From the NCBI RefSeq assembly GCF_001544095.1, contig NZ_BCPT01000015.1:1-64000 (forward strand): DNA of 64,000 bases, written 5' to 3'. Source of the stretch: Enterococcus casseliflavus NBRC 100478 (lineage in GTDB: Bacteria; Bacillota; Bacilli; Lactobacillales; Enterococcaceae). This document shows positions 1 to 7,531 of the stretch, in pieces; position 1 is the stretch's first letter; every line of letters starts with the position of its first letter. The position numbers and the translations under genes were made by a program. Below the pieces are notes generated by a model. That model was not told the origin of the DNA and searched no databases. It was given only the letters and a program-made list of their open reading frames with translations.

Positions 1-74
1 GCACGGTTTCTGAAGGAGCGGTGGTGGTGGCTGGAGCGACTGAAGGAACAAGCATTTCACTCGGATTTAGACAT
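1..74. other. left edge: end of an unidentified open frame
   Basis: One plus frame is open from the window edge to a stop near 114 and reads with Gly/Val/Ala-rich residues (TVSEGAVVVAGATEG). It may be the 3' end of a gene that starts outside the window, cut by the repeat that begins near 75. There is too little sequence to name it. Confidence 0.2.
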
Positions 75-118
75 AAAAAAAACGCTAAAAGCCTTGATAA
101 ATATAGGTTTTTAGCGTG

Positions 119-139
119 AGTTATGGTATAATATGAGTA
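119..139 (+). promoter_or_regulatory. toxin mRNA promoter (extended -10), left copy
   Basis: TATAAT lies at 127-132 and is preceded by TGG, giving an extended -10 (TGGTATAAT). No good -35 is visible at 17 bp. The predicted start is near 139, giving an about 50-nt leader before the toxin ATG. The same element occurs at 6935-6940 in the right copy. Confidence 0.6.
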
Positions 140-189
140 CAGTAAAGTTTGTGACGGTGGCGCTTTTTTTGAAAGTGAGGTGGTGCATT

Positions 190-432
190 ATGAATGTACT
201 ATCGAAATCTGAAGAAAGGAGTAGCCTTTTGCAAGATGTGGATATAATCGGCATTTTGTTAGCAATAGCGCCTGTTTTATTAGCCTTCATTGGTTTAATC
301 GAAGCATGTGTGAAACTAGCAGATACGATTATAAACACTCGTTCTTCTAAGCGTAAAAGCAAGAAGAAACGAAAAAAGAGTGCAAAAAAAATAACCGTCA
401 ACTTTAGCAGGGTTACGGTTATTTTTAACTAA
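190..432 (+). CDS. type I toxin, holin-like small membrane peptide (left copy)
   Basis: An 80-residue peptide with a GTGAGGTGG ribosome site before the ATG. The N-terminus (MNVLSKSEERSSLL) and the following hydrophobic stretch (about residues 17-40, containing an IAP motif as in Fst toxins) resemble the enterococcal 'putative holin-like toxin' peptides of type I toxin-antitoxin systems. A very basic KRKSKKKRKK tail follows. The A8 run at 384-391 shifts the frame relative to the right copy, so this product carries about 12 extra residues read from the terminator region. It also has 7 extra residues (AIAPVLL) in the membrane segment. Such peptides depolarise the membrane when not repressed by the antisense RNA; here that role is inferred. 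An upstream start at 133 lacks a ribosome site. Confidence 0.6.
   Translation: MNVLSKSEERSSLLQDVDIIGILLAIAPVLLAFIGLIEACVKLADTIINTRSSKRKSKKKRKKSAKKITVNFSRVTVIFN
384..426 (+). terminator. bidirectional terminator between toxin and antitoxin RNA
   Basis: AATAACCGT (390-398) pairs with ACGGTTATT (415-423). It is flanked by an A run on the left and T's on the right, so it can end transcripts from both sides. The toxin mRNA and the antisense RNA therefore overlap at their 3' ends. Confidence 0.65.
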
Positions 433-492
433 TTGATCCGCCGCCGTCTTAAACGGTGCTGTAGGGGAGTTGTTAGCGCAACTCCTCTTTAC
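388..492 (-). ncRNA. predicted antisense antitoxin RNA (left copy)
   Basis: A near-consensus minus-strand promoter is present: TTGATA (plus positions 522-527), 17-bp spacer, TATAAT (plus 499-504). Transcription would start near 492, run leftwards toward the toxin gene and end at the shared hairpin at 388-425. The product, about 105 nt, would be complementary to the 3' end of the toxin mRNA. This is the layout of type I systems in which the antitoxin RNA binds the toxin mRNA tail. The RNA itself is inferred. Confidence 0.55.
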
Positions 493-541
493 ATAGTAAT
501 TATAGCAAGATTTCAGTGAAATATCAACCTTTTGCTATACA

Positions 542-607
542 GACGTGCCTTGCACGTCTATTTTTTTTGCCCTCCTAAGTGGTGTAGGCGGCTGGAACGT
601 GGAGGGC
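542..607 (+). terminator. two successive hairpins after the TA locus
   Basis: GACGTGC-CTT-GCACGTC (542-558) is followed by a T-rich run, a good intrinsic terminator. Next comes GCCCTCC (569-575) pairing with GGAGGGC (601-607), flanked by T8 and A6, which could act on the minus strand. Both recur in the right copy at 7328-7344 and after. Confidence 0.55.
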
Positions 608-745
608 AAAAAAGATCGCTTTTCTTTCTTAAAAAAGGTCTAAGTACCACCATTGTTCCGTAATTTAACCATCCATTTTCTCGGTATTCTTAATCCATCA
701 GGTACTTGAAATACCTTTCATGCGCATGAAGAAACTGAGTGAATA

Positions 746-896
746 ATGGAAAATGGTACAACAGAAAATAAAGGCACCTTTTTAGATCTTTTTTCAGGAA
801 TTGGAGGATTTCGGATGTGTTGGATATTGCGAGATCGATGGCCATGCCAGAAAAAGTTATCAATCAATTTTTGACACAAAACAGGAGGTAGAAATG
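746..896 (+). pseudogene. 5' remnant of C5-cytosine methyltransferase gene
   Basis: The ATG and first codons match the intact methyltransferase at 7532, including LDLFSGIGGF. A 28-bp deletion right after GGATTTCG removes the rest of motif I and shifts the frame. Similarity ends after AAATG at 896, about 60 codons into the gene. This is the broken end of the left repeat copy and cannot make an enzyme. Confidence 0.85.
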
Positions 897-1564
897 TATA
901 CGTGGTAAACTAGTTTCTATTTAGGAATAGATAAGAAAAAATTTGGACAGAGATCGTTTCTAACCACTTTTTTAACGAATTAGTGGGATTTTTAAGCAAT
1001 GCTGCGACGGTTGAGAATTTGCAATTTACCCAAAGTAAAAGCTGTAGGAATCTTTAAGGAGAACGAAGCAAAGGCATTCCTTTATGAAAAACATGCGCTA
1101 AAAGATGAAGAGGATATGATCTGTAAAAGCTTTTACAGATAGCGGTCATGAAGATTGGGTATTCGGAAATTATTTTGAATTTTAGATTGCAAAAGTAACG
1201 CTTGAATAATCACTGAAAGGACGGTCAAAACTAATTAGAGGATGAACAACAATGGAGAAATTATTTCTAAATAAATAAAACATTGCTAGGCTTAATTATA
1301 TGATGGAAGAAATTAGGTTTTACGAATTTAAGGGTTCCTTATTGTCGCTGCTTAGTTTTTATCTTTTTCTGTGATGAAAGGATATTAAAATAACGTATTT
1401 CGCCGTTAGAAATCTTTTCTATGTTGATGAAGCTGGTTACCAGCTGGCTAAGAATGTGATTGTTATTAGATTGAAGTTATACTAATTGGGAAATTGGTGA
1501 AAATACAAATAACCTACCAATAAATCAATATATTTTACTTATTATTATAAATCTGAAATTCCTA
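897..1564. other. decayed sequence without an intact gene
   Basis: No intact ORF with a ribosome site was found. Short coding-like scraps remain in the plus strand, for example a run ending YEKHALKDEEDMICKSFYR at about 1020-1141 and a piece ending DEAGYQLAKNV near 1420-1465. Both end at stops and I cannot assign a family. The motif ATACGTGGTAAACTA at 898-912 recurs at 10229-10243. Confidence 0.5.
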
Positions 1565-1608
1565 GCATAAAAAAAGTTACTCAATTTTTAGAGTAACTTT
1601 TTTTATGC
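1565..1608 (-). terminator. bidirectional terminator of bacteriocin operon
   Basis: A perfect 18-bp stem: GCATAAAAAAAGTTACTC (1565-1582) pairs with its reverse complement at 1591-1608 across an 8-nt loop. The A/T runs let it work in both directions. It lies just past the stop of the minus-strand bacteriocin operon. Confidence 0.85.
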
Positions 1609-1609
1609 G

Positions 1610-1801
1610 CTATTTTATAAAAAGATTATAGTACCCTAAACAAAGAATTCCTATACCAACTATTGTAATACCATCTACAAACTGAGAGCCATATTTAAAA
1701 TAAAAATAAGCTTGTAGAGACACAATCACTATTCCCATAATTAGAATAACTACTGAGAGAATATTAGTTATGTTGAGCTCTTTGTTAAATATTTTTAGCA
1801 C
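1610..1801 (-). CDS. putative bacteriocin immunity protein
   Basis: A 63-residue protein read from a GTG start behind AGGTGATCTAG. It is almost entirely hydrophobic, with two membrane segments at about residues 13-35 and 42-60 (VVILIMGIVIVSL; ITIVGIGILCLGYY). It is the last gene of the minus-strand operon, 9 bp after the second bacteriocin precursor. Small two-helix membrane proteins in this position commonly protect the producer from its own two-peptide bacteriocin. The role is inferred from position, size and topology; no sequence family is recognised. Confidence 0.55.
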   Translation of the reverse strand: MLKIFNKELNITNILSVVILIMGIVIVSLQAYFYFKYGSQFVDGITIVGIGILCLGYYNLFIK

Positions 1802-1810
1802 CTAGATCAC

Positions 1811-2020
1811 CTACTTCTTTTTTGTATCATTGTAGCCATTCCAAAATCCTAAAGCCGCAGCTCCAGCAAGTGTTGTTACACCAGCAGCAATTAAAGCCGC
1901 AGCTTTCCAACCGACAAATGTAATACCAGCAATTGTAATGATTAAACCACCATTAACATCATACAATTCGTCACTTTCAACAGTGACATAACGCTCATCT
2001 AAAAAATTTAGGTTATTCAT
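1811..2020 (-). CDS. class IIb bacteriocin precursor, peptide 2
   Basis: A 69-residue precursor starting at ATG 2020 (an in-frame GTG at 2029 sits too close to the GAGAGGA ribosome site). Residues 1-25 form a double-glycine leader ending DVNGG, with the hydrophobic spacing typical of peptides cut by C39 exporters. The mature part of about 44 residues starts LIITIAGITF, is rich in Gly/Ala, contains a GFWNG (GxxxG) motif and ends with a basic KKK. It is cotranscribed with the paralogue upstream. Two short GxxxG peptides side by side suggest a two-peptide pore-forming bacteriocin. The mature sequence is not one I recognise. Confidence 0.8.
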   Translation of the reverse strand: MNNLNFLDERYVTVESDELYDVNGGLIITIAGITFVGWKAAALIAAGVTTLAGAAALGFWNGYNDTKKK

Positions 2021-2039
2021 ACTATTCACTCGTCCTCTC

Positions 2040-2255
2040 TTATTTTACGTAAGCCCAACCTTTACCAAGAACATAACCAACTCCATAAGTTCCACCGATT
2101 ATGGCGCTAATTAGGGCAACTCCACCAGCAATCGCTTTAGCGGTTAATACTAAAGTCACACCACCTAGAGTAATTATAATTCCACCATTGATGTCATACA
2201 TATCCTCTAAAGTGACAGCTTGATACTGGTTTTCTAAAAATCCTAATTGACTCAT
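2040..2255 (-). CDS. class IIb bacteriocin precursor, peptide 1
   Basis: A 71-residue precursor with a strong AAGGAGG site. Leader residues 1-25 end DINGG. The leader resembles the neighbour's: both have LxFLxxxYxxV and then YD(V/I)NGG. The mature peptide of about 46 residues begins IIITLGGVTL, close to the start of its partner. Its C-terminal half holds overlapping GxxxG motifs (GGTYG, GYVLG), used for helix-helix contact in two-peptide bacteriocins. It is the first gene of the minus operon and is transcribed divergently from the Rgg-like regulator. Confidence 0.82.
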   Translation of the reverse strand: MSQLGFLENQYQAVTLEDMYDINGGIIITLGGVTLVLTAKAIAGGVALISAIIGGTYGVGYVLGKGWAYVK

Positions 2256-2266
2256 TACATTTCCTC

Positions 2267-2323
2267 CTTTTTGGTATTTTTTTAGTTACAAGTTTATTGT
2301 ATACTATAAATATTACCAAAAAG
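2267..2323. promoter_or_regulatory. divergent promoter region with 10-bp inverted repeat
   Basis: CTTTTTGGTA (2267-2276) and TACCAAAAAG (2314-2323) form a perfect inverted repeat with 37 bp between. TATACT at 2300-2305 could be a plus-strand -10, and TATAGTATAC is also suitable on the minus strand. The left arm abuts the ribosome site of the first bacteriocin gene. The arrangement suits an operator for the divergent Rgg-like regulator; the binding protein is inferred. Confidence 0.45.
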
Positions 2324-2363
2324 AAAAGGGTTGCAAATATGCAAAAATTAAAGGAGGAGTGTT

Positions 2364-3239
2364 TTGGAAGTTAATAATATTAATAAAATAGTTGATTCGT
2401 TGATTAAAAATAGAAACAGATCGATCACGAAAGCTTTACATGGCGTTATGTCTAAGTCTAATTATTATAGATTTGTTAATGGAGAAATTGATATTAGCCT
2501 ATCAAAATTTCTGAAGTTAATAAAATACAATGATATCGCTTTGAAAGAAATTTCTTTCACTGCTAATAATTATACAGATGATAAGTTTATAAATCAATTA
2601 ACTGCAATCATAAGTAGTTATAGAAGGAACGATATGAAATATCTGAAAAATTTTATCAGTAATAGTTCAAAACTAAAAGATATTTCATATAAACAAAAAA
2701 ACATACTCTATCTAAGTGAAATTTACTTGGAATTATTAAAACATGGAAATTCAAATGAAAATAAATTGACTTATCTAACCTCATTCTTCTACGAGTTAGA
2801 CGAGTTAGCCTATTTTGATATTGTTTTTTTAGCTAACACAATGAATATATATTCTCCAGAGTTTAATCATTATATGTTTAAAAAATTAATTGAGAAAAGT
2901 AATAGTTATTATAACTATGAAAAAAACGAGAATATTTTTATCCATATAATTATGGCAAGAATTGCTTATTTATTCGAAATTGGAGAAACGGACACTATAG
3001 GAAATTGTGTGAAAATATTGAATCAAATTAAAATTTCGAATAATCAAATTTATGAGAAATTATGCGTGAAATTTTTTAATGAAATTAATGATTTATCTCA
3101 AGGTATATCTAAAAATACAACAAAAGCAGAATACTATATTAGTATCTTAAAAGATTTAGAGGATCAAAGATATTTACTTTTAGAAGACATTTTAGACAAT
3201 TTAACGGAAAGTAGAGGAGTACTTTTTGAAAAAGTATAA
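2364..3239 (+). CDS. Rgg/MutR-like transcriptional regulator of bacteriocin locus
   Basis: 291 residues from a TTG start placed 6 bp after AAGGAGG. The N-terminal 65 residues fit a helix-turn-helix (ITKALHGVMSKSNYYRFVNGE, with DISLSKFLKLI following). The remainder is an all-helical domain like the TPR-like peptide-sensing domain of Rgg/MutR proteins. It is divergent from the bacteriocin genes and overlaps the exporter start by 14 bp, so it is translationally coupled to export. Rgg/MutR proteins often control bacteriocin operons in response to short peptides; no obvious pheromone gene is seen beside it. Confidence 0.65.
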   Translation: MEVNNINKIVDSLIKNRNRSITKALHGVMSKSNYYRFVNGEIDISLSKFLKLIKYNDIALKEISFTANNYTDDKFINQLTAIISSYRRNDMKYLKNFISNSSKLKDISYKQKNILYLSEIYLELLKHGNSNENKLTYLTSFFYELDELAYFDIVFLANTMNIYSPEFNHYMFKKLIEKSNSYYNYEKNENIFIHIIMARIAYLFEIGETDTIGNCVKILNQIKISNNQIYEKLCVKFFNEINDLSQGISKNTTKAEYYISILKDLEDQRYLLLEDILDNLTESRGVLFEKV

Positions 3240-5376
3240 GTCGGTAAAGCAAAATGATTTAAAGGATTGTGGGGCAGCATGTATCTTAACTGTATTAAAA
3301 CAGTATAAATCTGATGTAAGTTTATCTAGAATTAGAGAGACTATCGGTACAAGTAATACAGGTACCAATCTGTTAGGGATCGTAAAAGGTCTCGAAGAGT
3401 ATAATTTTGAAGCAAAGGCCATTAAAGCTGATATGGAAATTTTTGAAGATGATAGTTTACCTTATCCAGCCATTGCCCATATCTTGAAGGATGGAATGCT
3501 TCTTCATTTTGTGGTTATTCATAAAGTTTATAAAGATAAAATTTTGATTTCAGACCCCGCAGAAGGCTTAAAGAAAATTTCAAAAGAAGAGTTTAAAGAA
3601 GTATGGACTAAATATATCATATTTACTGTTCCCACAGAACAATATATTCAAATAAAAGATAAAAAGAATTCGTTGGGAACATTTTTTAAACAAACATTGA
3701 AAGATAAAGGACTAATTGCTCAGATAGTTGTTGCAGCAACTATAATAACTATTCTAGGAATTATAGCCTCGTTTTATTTTCAGATATTGATAGATTCAAT
3801 AATTCCTTCAGGATCTATTAAAACATTAGCATTAATTTCGCTAGGGGTCATAATTGTCCATGTATTTGAAGTGATTTTTAATTTTATAAAAACATATCTA
3901 TTAGTTATCTTTGGAAATAGAATGAGTATCAGAATCATGCTAAGTTATTACAATCATGTATTAAAACTTCCATTTAACTTTTTTTCTACTAGAACATCTG
4001 GAGAAATAATCTCTAGGTTTTCTGATGCTAATAAAATAATTAATACTTTAGGATCTTCAATACTCACAATGATATTAGATGTAAATATGGTCATCGTCAT
4101 TTCTTTAATCATGTTTTTCCAAAATAGTACTTTATTTGGCATAGCTTTGGTATCGATACCATTCTATACAATTATCATAACTTTTTTCTTGAAAAAATAT
4201 GATAGTTATAACCATAAAGAAATGGAAGAAAATGCTTTACTAAATTCGTTTATAATCGAAAGCTTCAATGGAATAGAAACAATAAAGTCTTTACAAGGAG
4301 AAAAGGCAGCGAGTAAAAAAGTCGATAATTTATTTTTATCATATATTAATGCTTCGTTTAAAACAGTACAACTGGATACTACTCAGATGTTTTTCAAGCA
4401 ACTTGTTCAATTAACAATGAATATTATTGTTTTATGGATAGGATCTCAATTTGTTATTAAAGGAGATTTAAGTGTAGGACAATTAATTACATTTAATATT
4501 TTACTTTCTTATTTCACAAATCCTTTGCTAAATATAATAAATCTACAACCTCAATTACAATCTGCCAAAGTAGCTTCTGATCGTTTATCTGAAATAATGG
4601 AGTTAAAGCAAGAAAAAAATCAAAATGAAGAAAGAATTAGTATTAAGAATATTTCTGGAAATATTCAAGTTAAAGGTTTAAATTTTCACTATCCAATGCA
4701 AAGAGAATGCTTATCTGATATTAACCTAGAGATATTACAAGGAGAAAAAATAGCAATTGTAGGGAGAAGTGGTTCGGGAAAATCAACGTTGGCTAAACTT
4801 CTTGTTGGTTATTACGATATAAGTGAAGGGGACATTCTATTTGATGGTTATTCAATAAAGAATATACAAAAAGAAGCTCTAAGAAAATCTTTAATTATGG
4901 TACCTCAAACAAACTTTTTGTTTAACGGGACCATATATGAAAATTTAACTTTTGGTTTGGAAGAAAATATTGAATTAAAAAATATTATTGAAGCATGTAA
5001 ATTAGCCTGTATTCATGAAGAAATTGAAAATTTAACATTGGGATATGGGAGTTTAGTGGAGGAGAATGGTTCCAATTTTTCTGGTGGACAAAAACAGCGG
5101 CTAGCAATTGCACGTGCAATTTTAAGAAATCCTAAAATCCTTCTTTTAGACGAATCGACGAGTAATATTGACAGTTTTACTGAGAAATTGATATTTGATA
5201 ACCTTTTTAAAATAAAAGATTTGACTTTGATTGCAATAGCCCATAAATTATCTTTAATCAAAAATGCAAACAAAATATTTGTGATAGAAGACAAAACTAT
5301 TGTAGAAGAAGGCACACATGAAGCTTTAATAAATCATGGTGGTAAATATAAAAATATGTGGAAGATATTTAATTAA
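3226..5376 (+). CDS. bacteriocin-processing ABC exporter with C39 peptidase
   Basis: A 716-residue protein with the usual three-part build. An N-terminal peptidase C39 domain has Cys15 in LKDCGAAC, His near 94 or 99 and Asp near 110 (ISDPAEG). Six transmembrane helices span about 160-450. The C-terminal ATPase has Walker A GRSGSGKST near 512, signature FSGGQKQR near 618 and Walker B ILLLDEST near 638. It removes the double-glycine leader while exporting the peptide. The TTG start at 3226, after AGAGGAG, overlaps the regulator gene. Length and motifs are normal, so it should be active. Confidence 0.93.
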   Translation: MKKYKSVKQNDLKDCGAACILTVLKQYKSDVSLSRIRETIGTSNTGTNLLGIVKGLEEYNFEAKAIKADMEIFEDDSLPYPAIAHILKDGMLLHFVVIHKVYKDKILISDPAEGLKKISKEEFKEVWTKYIIFTVPTEQYIQIKDKKNSLGTFFKQTLKDKGLIAQIVVAATIITILGIIASFYFQILIDSIIPSGSIKTLALISLGVIIVHVFEVIFNFIKTYLLVIFGNRMSIRIMLSYYNHVLKLPFNFFSTRTSGEIISRFSDANKIINTLGSSILTMILDVNMVIVISLIMFFQNSTLFGIALVSIPFYTIIITFFLKKYDSYNHKEMEENALLNSFIIESFNGIETIKSLQGEKAASKKVDNLFLSYINASFKTVQLDTTQMFFKQLVQLTMNIIVLWIGSQFVIKGDLSVGQLITFNILLSYFTNPLLNIINLQPQLQSAKVASDRLSEIMELKQEKNQNEERISIKNISGNIQVKGLNFHYPMQRECLSDINLEILQGEKIAIVGRSGSGKSTLAKLLVGYYDISEGDILFDGYSIKNIQKEALRKSLIMVPQTNFLFNGTIYENLTFGLEENIELKNIIEACKLACIHEEIENLTLGYGSLVEENGSNFSGGQKQRLAIARAILRNPKILLLDESTSNIDSFTEKLIFDNLFKIKDLTLIAIAHKLSLIKNANKIFVIEDKTIVEEGTHEALINHGGKYKNMWKIFN

Positions 5377-5400
5377 AATGAAAAAGTTGAGGTGGTCTCA

Positions 5401-6759
5401 ATGAACGATATGAGTTATATAAAAACGAGTGCTGAATTGTTAGCCAAAAAACAAGGATCAACGAGTGCTTTTATTGTTTATCCATTTCTATTACTTCTTG
5501 TATCCATTGCTATATTCCTTTCTCTGGGGAAAAAAGAAACTTATATAGAAACGTACGGTGTTTTAGACATTCCAGATATAAGTACCCAAATAGTAAGTCC
5601 ATCTAATACAGAAATTAAAAATATAAATGCAGAGAATGGCAATTTTATCAACAAAGGTGATGTTTTAATAGAATTCGATACTACTGCTTTAAAGACAGAA
5701 ATAGATTCAATCTATAAAAAAATTGAAGAAAAAGAAGAAAAATTAGTGTATTTAAATGACTTTTTGGCTAGTATTAGTAAAAGCGAAGATAAATTAAAAG
5801 ATAATAAGTTCGGATACCATAGTAAATTCAAAGAATATTTAAATAAAGTAGAAAGTTATTCTTTGGAAGATAGTATGAAGTATGATGAAATTAATCATTC
5901 AAATAATAAAGTGAGTACTATAGATGATAGTATAAGTATGAAGAATACCCAAATTAATGACTACAAAAACTTCATTAAATACATTGATGGAGAGTTTAAT
6001 GCCTATGCTCCTACGGATCCTAAGCTTAAAGAATCATTGGTGAATTTCGAAGAAGAAGTCAAAAATAGTAATAATGATTCCCTGGAATCTGTAAAAAATT
6101 CACACAAGTCTGCTAGTTATTCATCTATAGACGCATTAAGTACGGAAATAGAAGCTTTATCAGAAGAAAAAAATCAGTTAAGTACATTGATAGAAACAGG
6201 ATATAAGCAAATCGAACTAAACAAAATAAATTTTGAAAATGAAAAGAACAATATAATCTCTGAAGCTGAAATTGAGAATTCAAATGTCAAAACAGATTTA
6301 GAAAGTGAAAAACAAAATTTAGTTAACTATGAACATATGTTGAACAAAAATACGATAACTGCACCATCGGATGGGACATTTGAACTTTCAGAGAATATAA
6401 AAGTTGGTTCTGTTGTCCCTGAGGGTACAGAACTAGGGGAAATGATCAATACGGGTGATAATCTTAATGTTAACCTTAATATATCAATACCAAGTAGTGA
6501 GATAAGTAATATATATGAAGGTCAAAAAATACGATTTACAATTAATAGCACAAATGATAATAGAAAAAAGGTAATTCTTGGAGAGATCCAGAGTCTTTCT
6601 GTGCAACCAAAACAAACGGAAAACGGAAATTTTTATTGGGCGTATGCTACGATTAAAGGAAACCAAGATGAATTTTTACATGGACTTGAGGGAACTGTCT
6701 CTATAATAACTGGAGAAAATACGTATAAGGACATTATAATAAACAAACTATTTGGTTAG
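5401..6759 (+). CDS. bacteriocin secretion accessory protein (HlyD-like)
   Basis: 452 residues from the ATG at 5401 behind GAGGTGG. One membrane anchor lies at about residues 25-43. It is followed by a biotinyl-lipoyl-like half (TEIKNINAENGNFINKGDVLIEFD), a long coiled-coil region rich in Lys/Glu (about 95-320), and the second lipoyl-like half (TITAPSDGTFEL). This is the membrane-fusion type accessory partner of C39 ABC exporters (ComB/LcnD class). It follows the exporter by 24 bp and completes the secretion machine. Confidence 0.9.
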   Translation: MNDMSYIKTSAELLAKKQGSTSAFIVYPFLLLLVSIAIFLSLGKKETYIETYGVLDIPDISTQIVSPSNTEIKNINAENGNFINKGDVLIEFDTTALKTEIDSIYKKIEEKEEKLVYLNDFLASISKSEDKLKDNKFGYHSKFKEYLNKVESYSLEDSMKYDEINHSNNKVSTIDDSISMKNTQINDYKNFIKYIDGEFNAYAPTDPKLKESLVNFEEEVKNSNNDSLESVKNSHKSASYSSIDALSTEIEALSEEKNQLSTLIETGYKQIELNKINFENEKNNIISEAEIENSNVKTDLESEKQNLVNYEHMLNKNTITAPSDGTFELSENIKVGSVVPEGTELGEMINTGDNLNVNLNISIPSSEISNIYEGQKIRFTINSTNDNRKKVILGEIQSLSVQPKQTENGNFYWAYATIKGNQDEFLHGLEGTVSIITGENTYKDIIINKLFG

Positions 6760-6854
6760 TCTTATTTCACTATTTTCATTAAAGAATAAATTTTTCAATA
6801 AGATCCAGTTAAGGTGCGGAATCAATTTTTTTGCTTTGTCATATTTTAACTAAA

Positions 6855-6883
6855 AGGGTCAGAAACTTGAAATTTTTTGATTC
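6855..6883 (+). terminator. weak GGGTCAGAAACTT hairpin, dispersed family member
   Basis: A GGGTCAGAAACTT arm is followed by the degenerate partner ATTTTTTGATTC. It is a diverged relative of the better hairpins at 12989-13024 and 20218-20250, and lies shortly after the accessory gene, where it could end the exporter transcript. Confidence 0.4.
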
Positions 6884-6997
6884 TAAAAAACGCTAAAAGC
6901 CTTGATAAATATAGGTTTTTAGCGTGAGTTATGGTATAATATGAGTACAGTAAAGTTTGTGACGGTGGCGCTTTTTTTGAAAGTGAGGTGGTGCATT

Positions 6998-7180
6998 ATG
7001 AATGTACTATCGAAATCTGAAGAAAGGAGTAGCCTTTTGCAAGATGTGGATATAATCGGCATTTTGTTAGCCTTCATTGGTTTAATCGAAGCATGTGTGA
7101 AGCTAGCAGATACGATTATAAACACTCGTTCTTCTAAGCGTAAAAGCAAGAAGAAACGAAAAAAGAATGCAAAAAAATAA
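6998..7180 (+). CDS. type I toxin, holin-like small membrane peptide (right copy)
   Basis: 60 residues, same start and ribosome site as the left copy; extended -10 TATAAT at 6935-6940. The membrane segment is 7 residues shorter (lacks AIAPVLL), apparently through a 21-bp deletion between short TTAGC repeats. The A7 run (7171-7177) gives a stop directly after the KKRKKNAKK tail, which is likely the normal ending. With so short a hydrophobic core (IIGILLAFIGLI) its toxicity may be reduced. Family assignment as for the left copy. Confidence 0.6.
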   Translation: MNVLSKSEERSSLLQDVDIIGILLAFIGLIEACVKLADTIINTRSSKRKSKKKRKKNAKK

Positions 7181-7278
7181 CCGTCAACTTTAGCAGGATG
7201 CGGTTATTTCTTAACTAATAAAACTGCCACCGTCTTAAACGGTGCTGTAGGGGAGTTGTTAGCGCAACTCCTCTTTAC
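7172..7278 (-). ncRNA. predicted antisense antitoxin RNA (right copy)
   Basis: The minus-strand promoter has TTGATA (plus 7308-7313), 17-bp spacer and TATACT (plus 7285-7290). The -10 differs from the TATAAT of the left copy, which should weaken it. The RNA would start near 7278 and end at the hairpin AATAACCG/CGGTTATT around 7175-7208, overlapping the toxin mRNA tail. Confidence 0.5.
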
Positions 7279-7327
7279 ATAGTAAGTATAGCAAGATTTC
7301 AGCGAAATATCAACCTTTTGCTCTACA

Positions 7328-7354
7328 GACGTGCCTTGCACGTCTATTTTTTTT
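7328..7354 (+). terminator. GACGTGC hairpin terminator
   Basis: GACGTGC-CTT-GCACGTC at 7328-7344 is followed by a T-rich run. It is followed by the GCCCTCC/GGAGGGC hairpin, as in the left copy. Confidence 0.55.
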
Positions 7355-7531
7355 GCCCTCCTAAGTGGTGGAGGCGGCTGGAACGTGGAGGGCAAAAAAA
7401 ATCACTTTTCTTTCTTAAAAAAGGCCTAAGTACCACCATTGTTCCGAAATTTAACCATCCATTTTCTCGGTATTCTTAATCCATCAGGTACTTGAAATAC
7501 CTCTCATGCGCATGAAGAAACTGAGTGAACA

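Larger units (their letters stand above)
75..896 (+). repeat. left copy of ~820-bp direct repeat
   Basis: This block is nearly identical to 6885-7708. Both copies contain a toxin promoter, a small toxin gene, a convergent antisense RNA promoter, hairpins and the first part of a C5-methyltransferase gene. Differences seen: a 21-bp segment present here but absent on the right (inside the toxin), 8 versus 7 A's at the toxin 3' end, and a 28-bp deletion here in the methyltransferase. Homology stops abruptly after the AAATG at 892-896. The two copies bracket the bacteriocin cassette. Confidence 0.9.
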
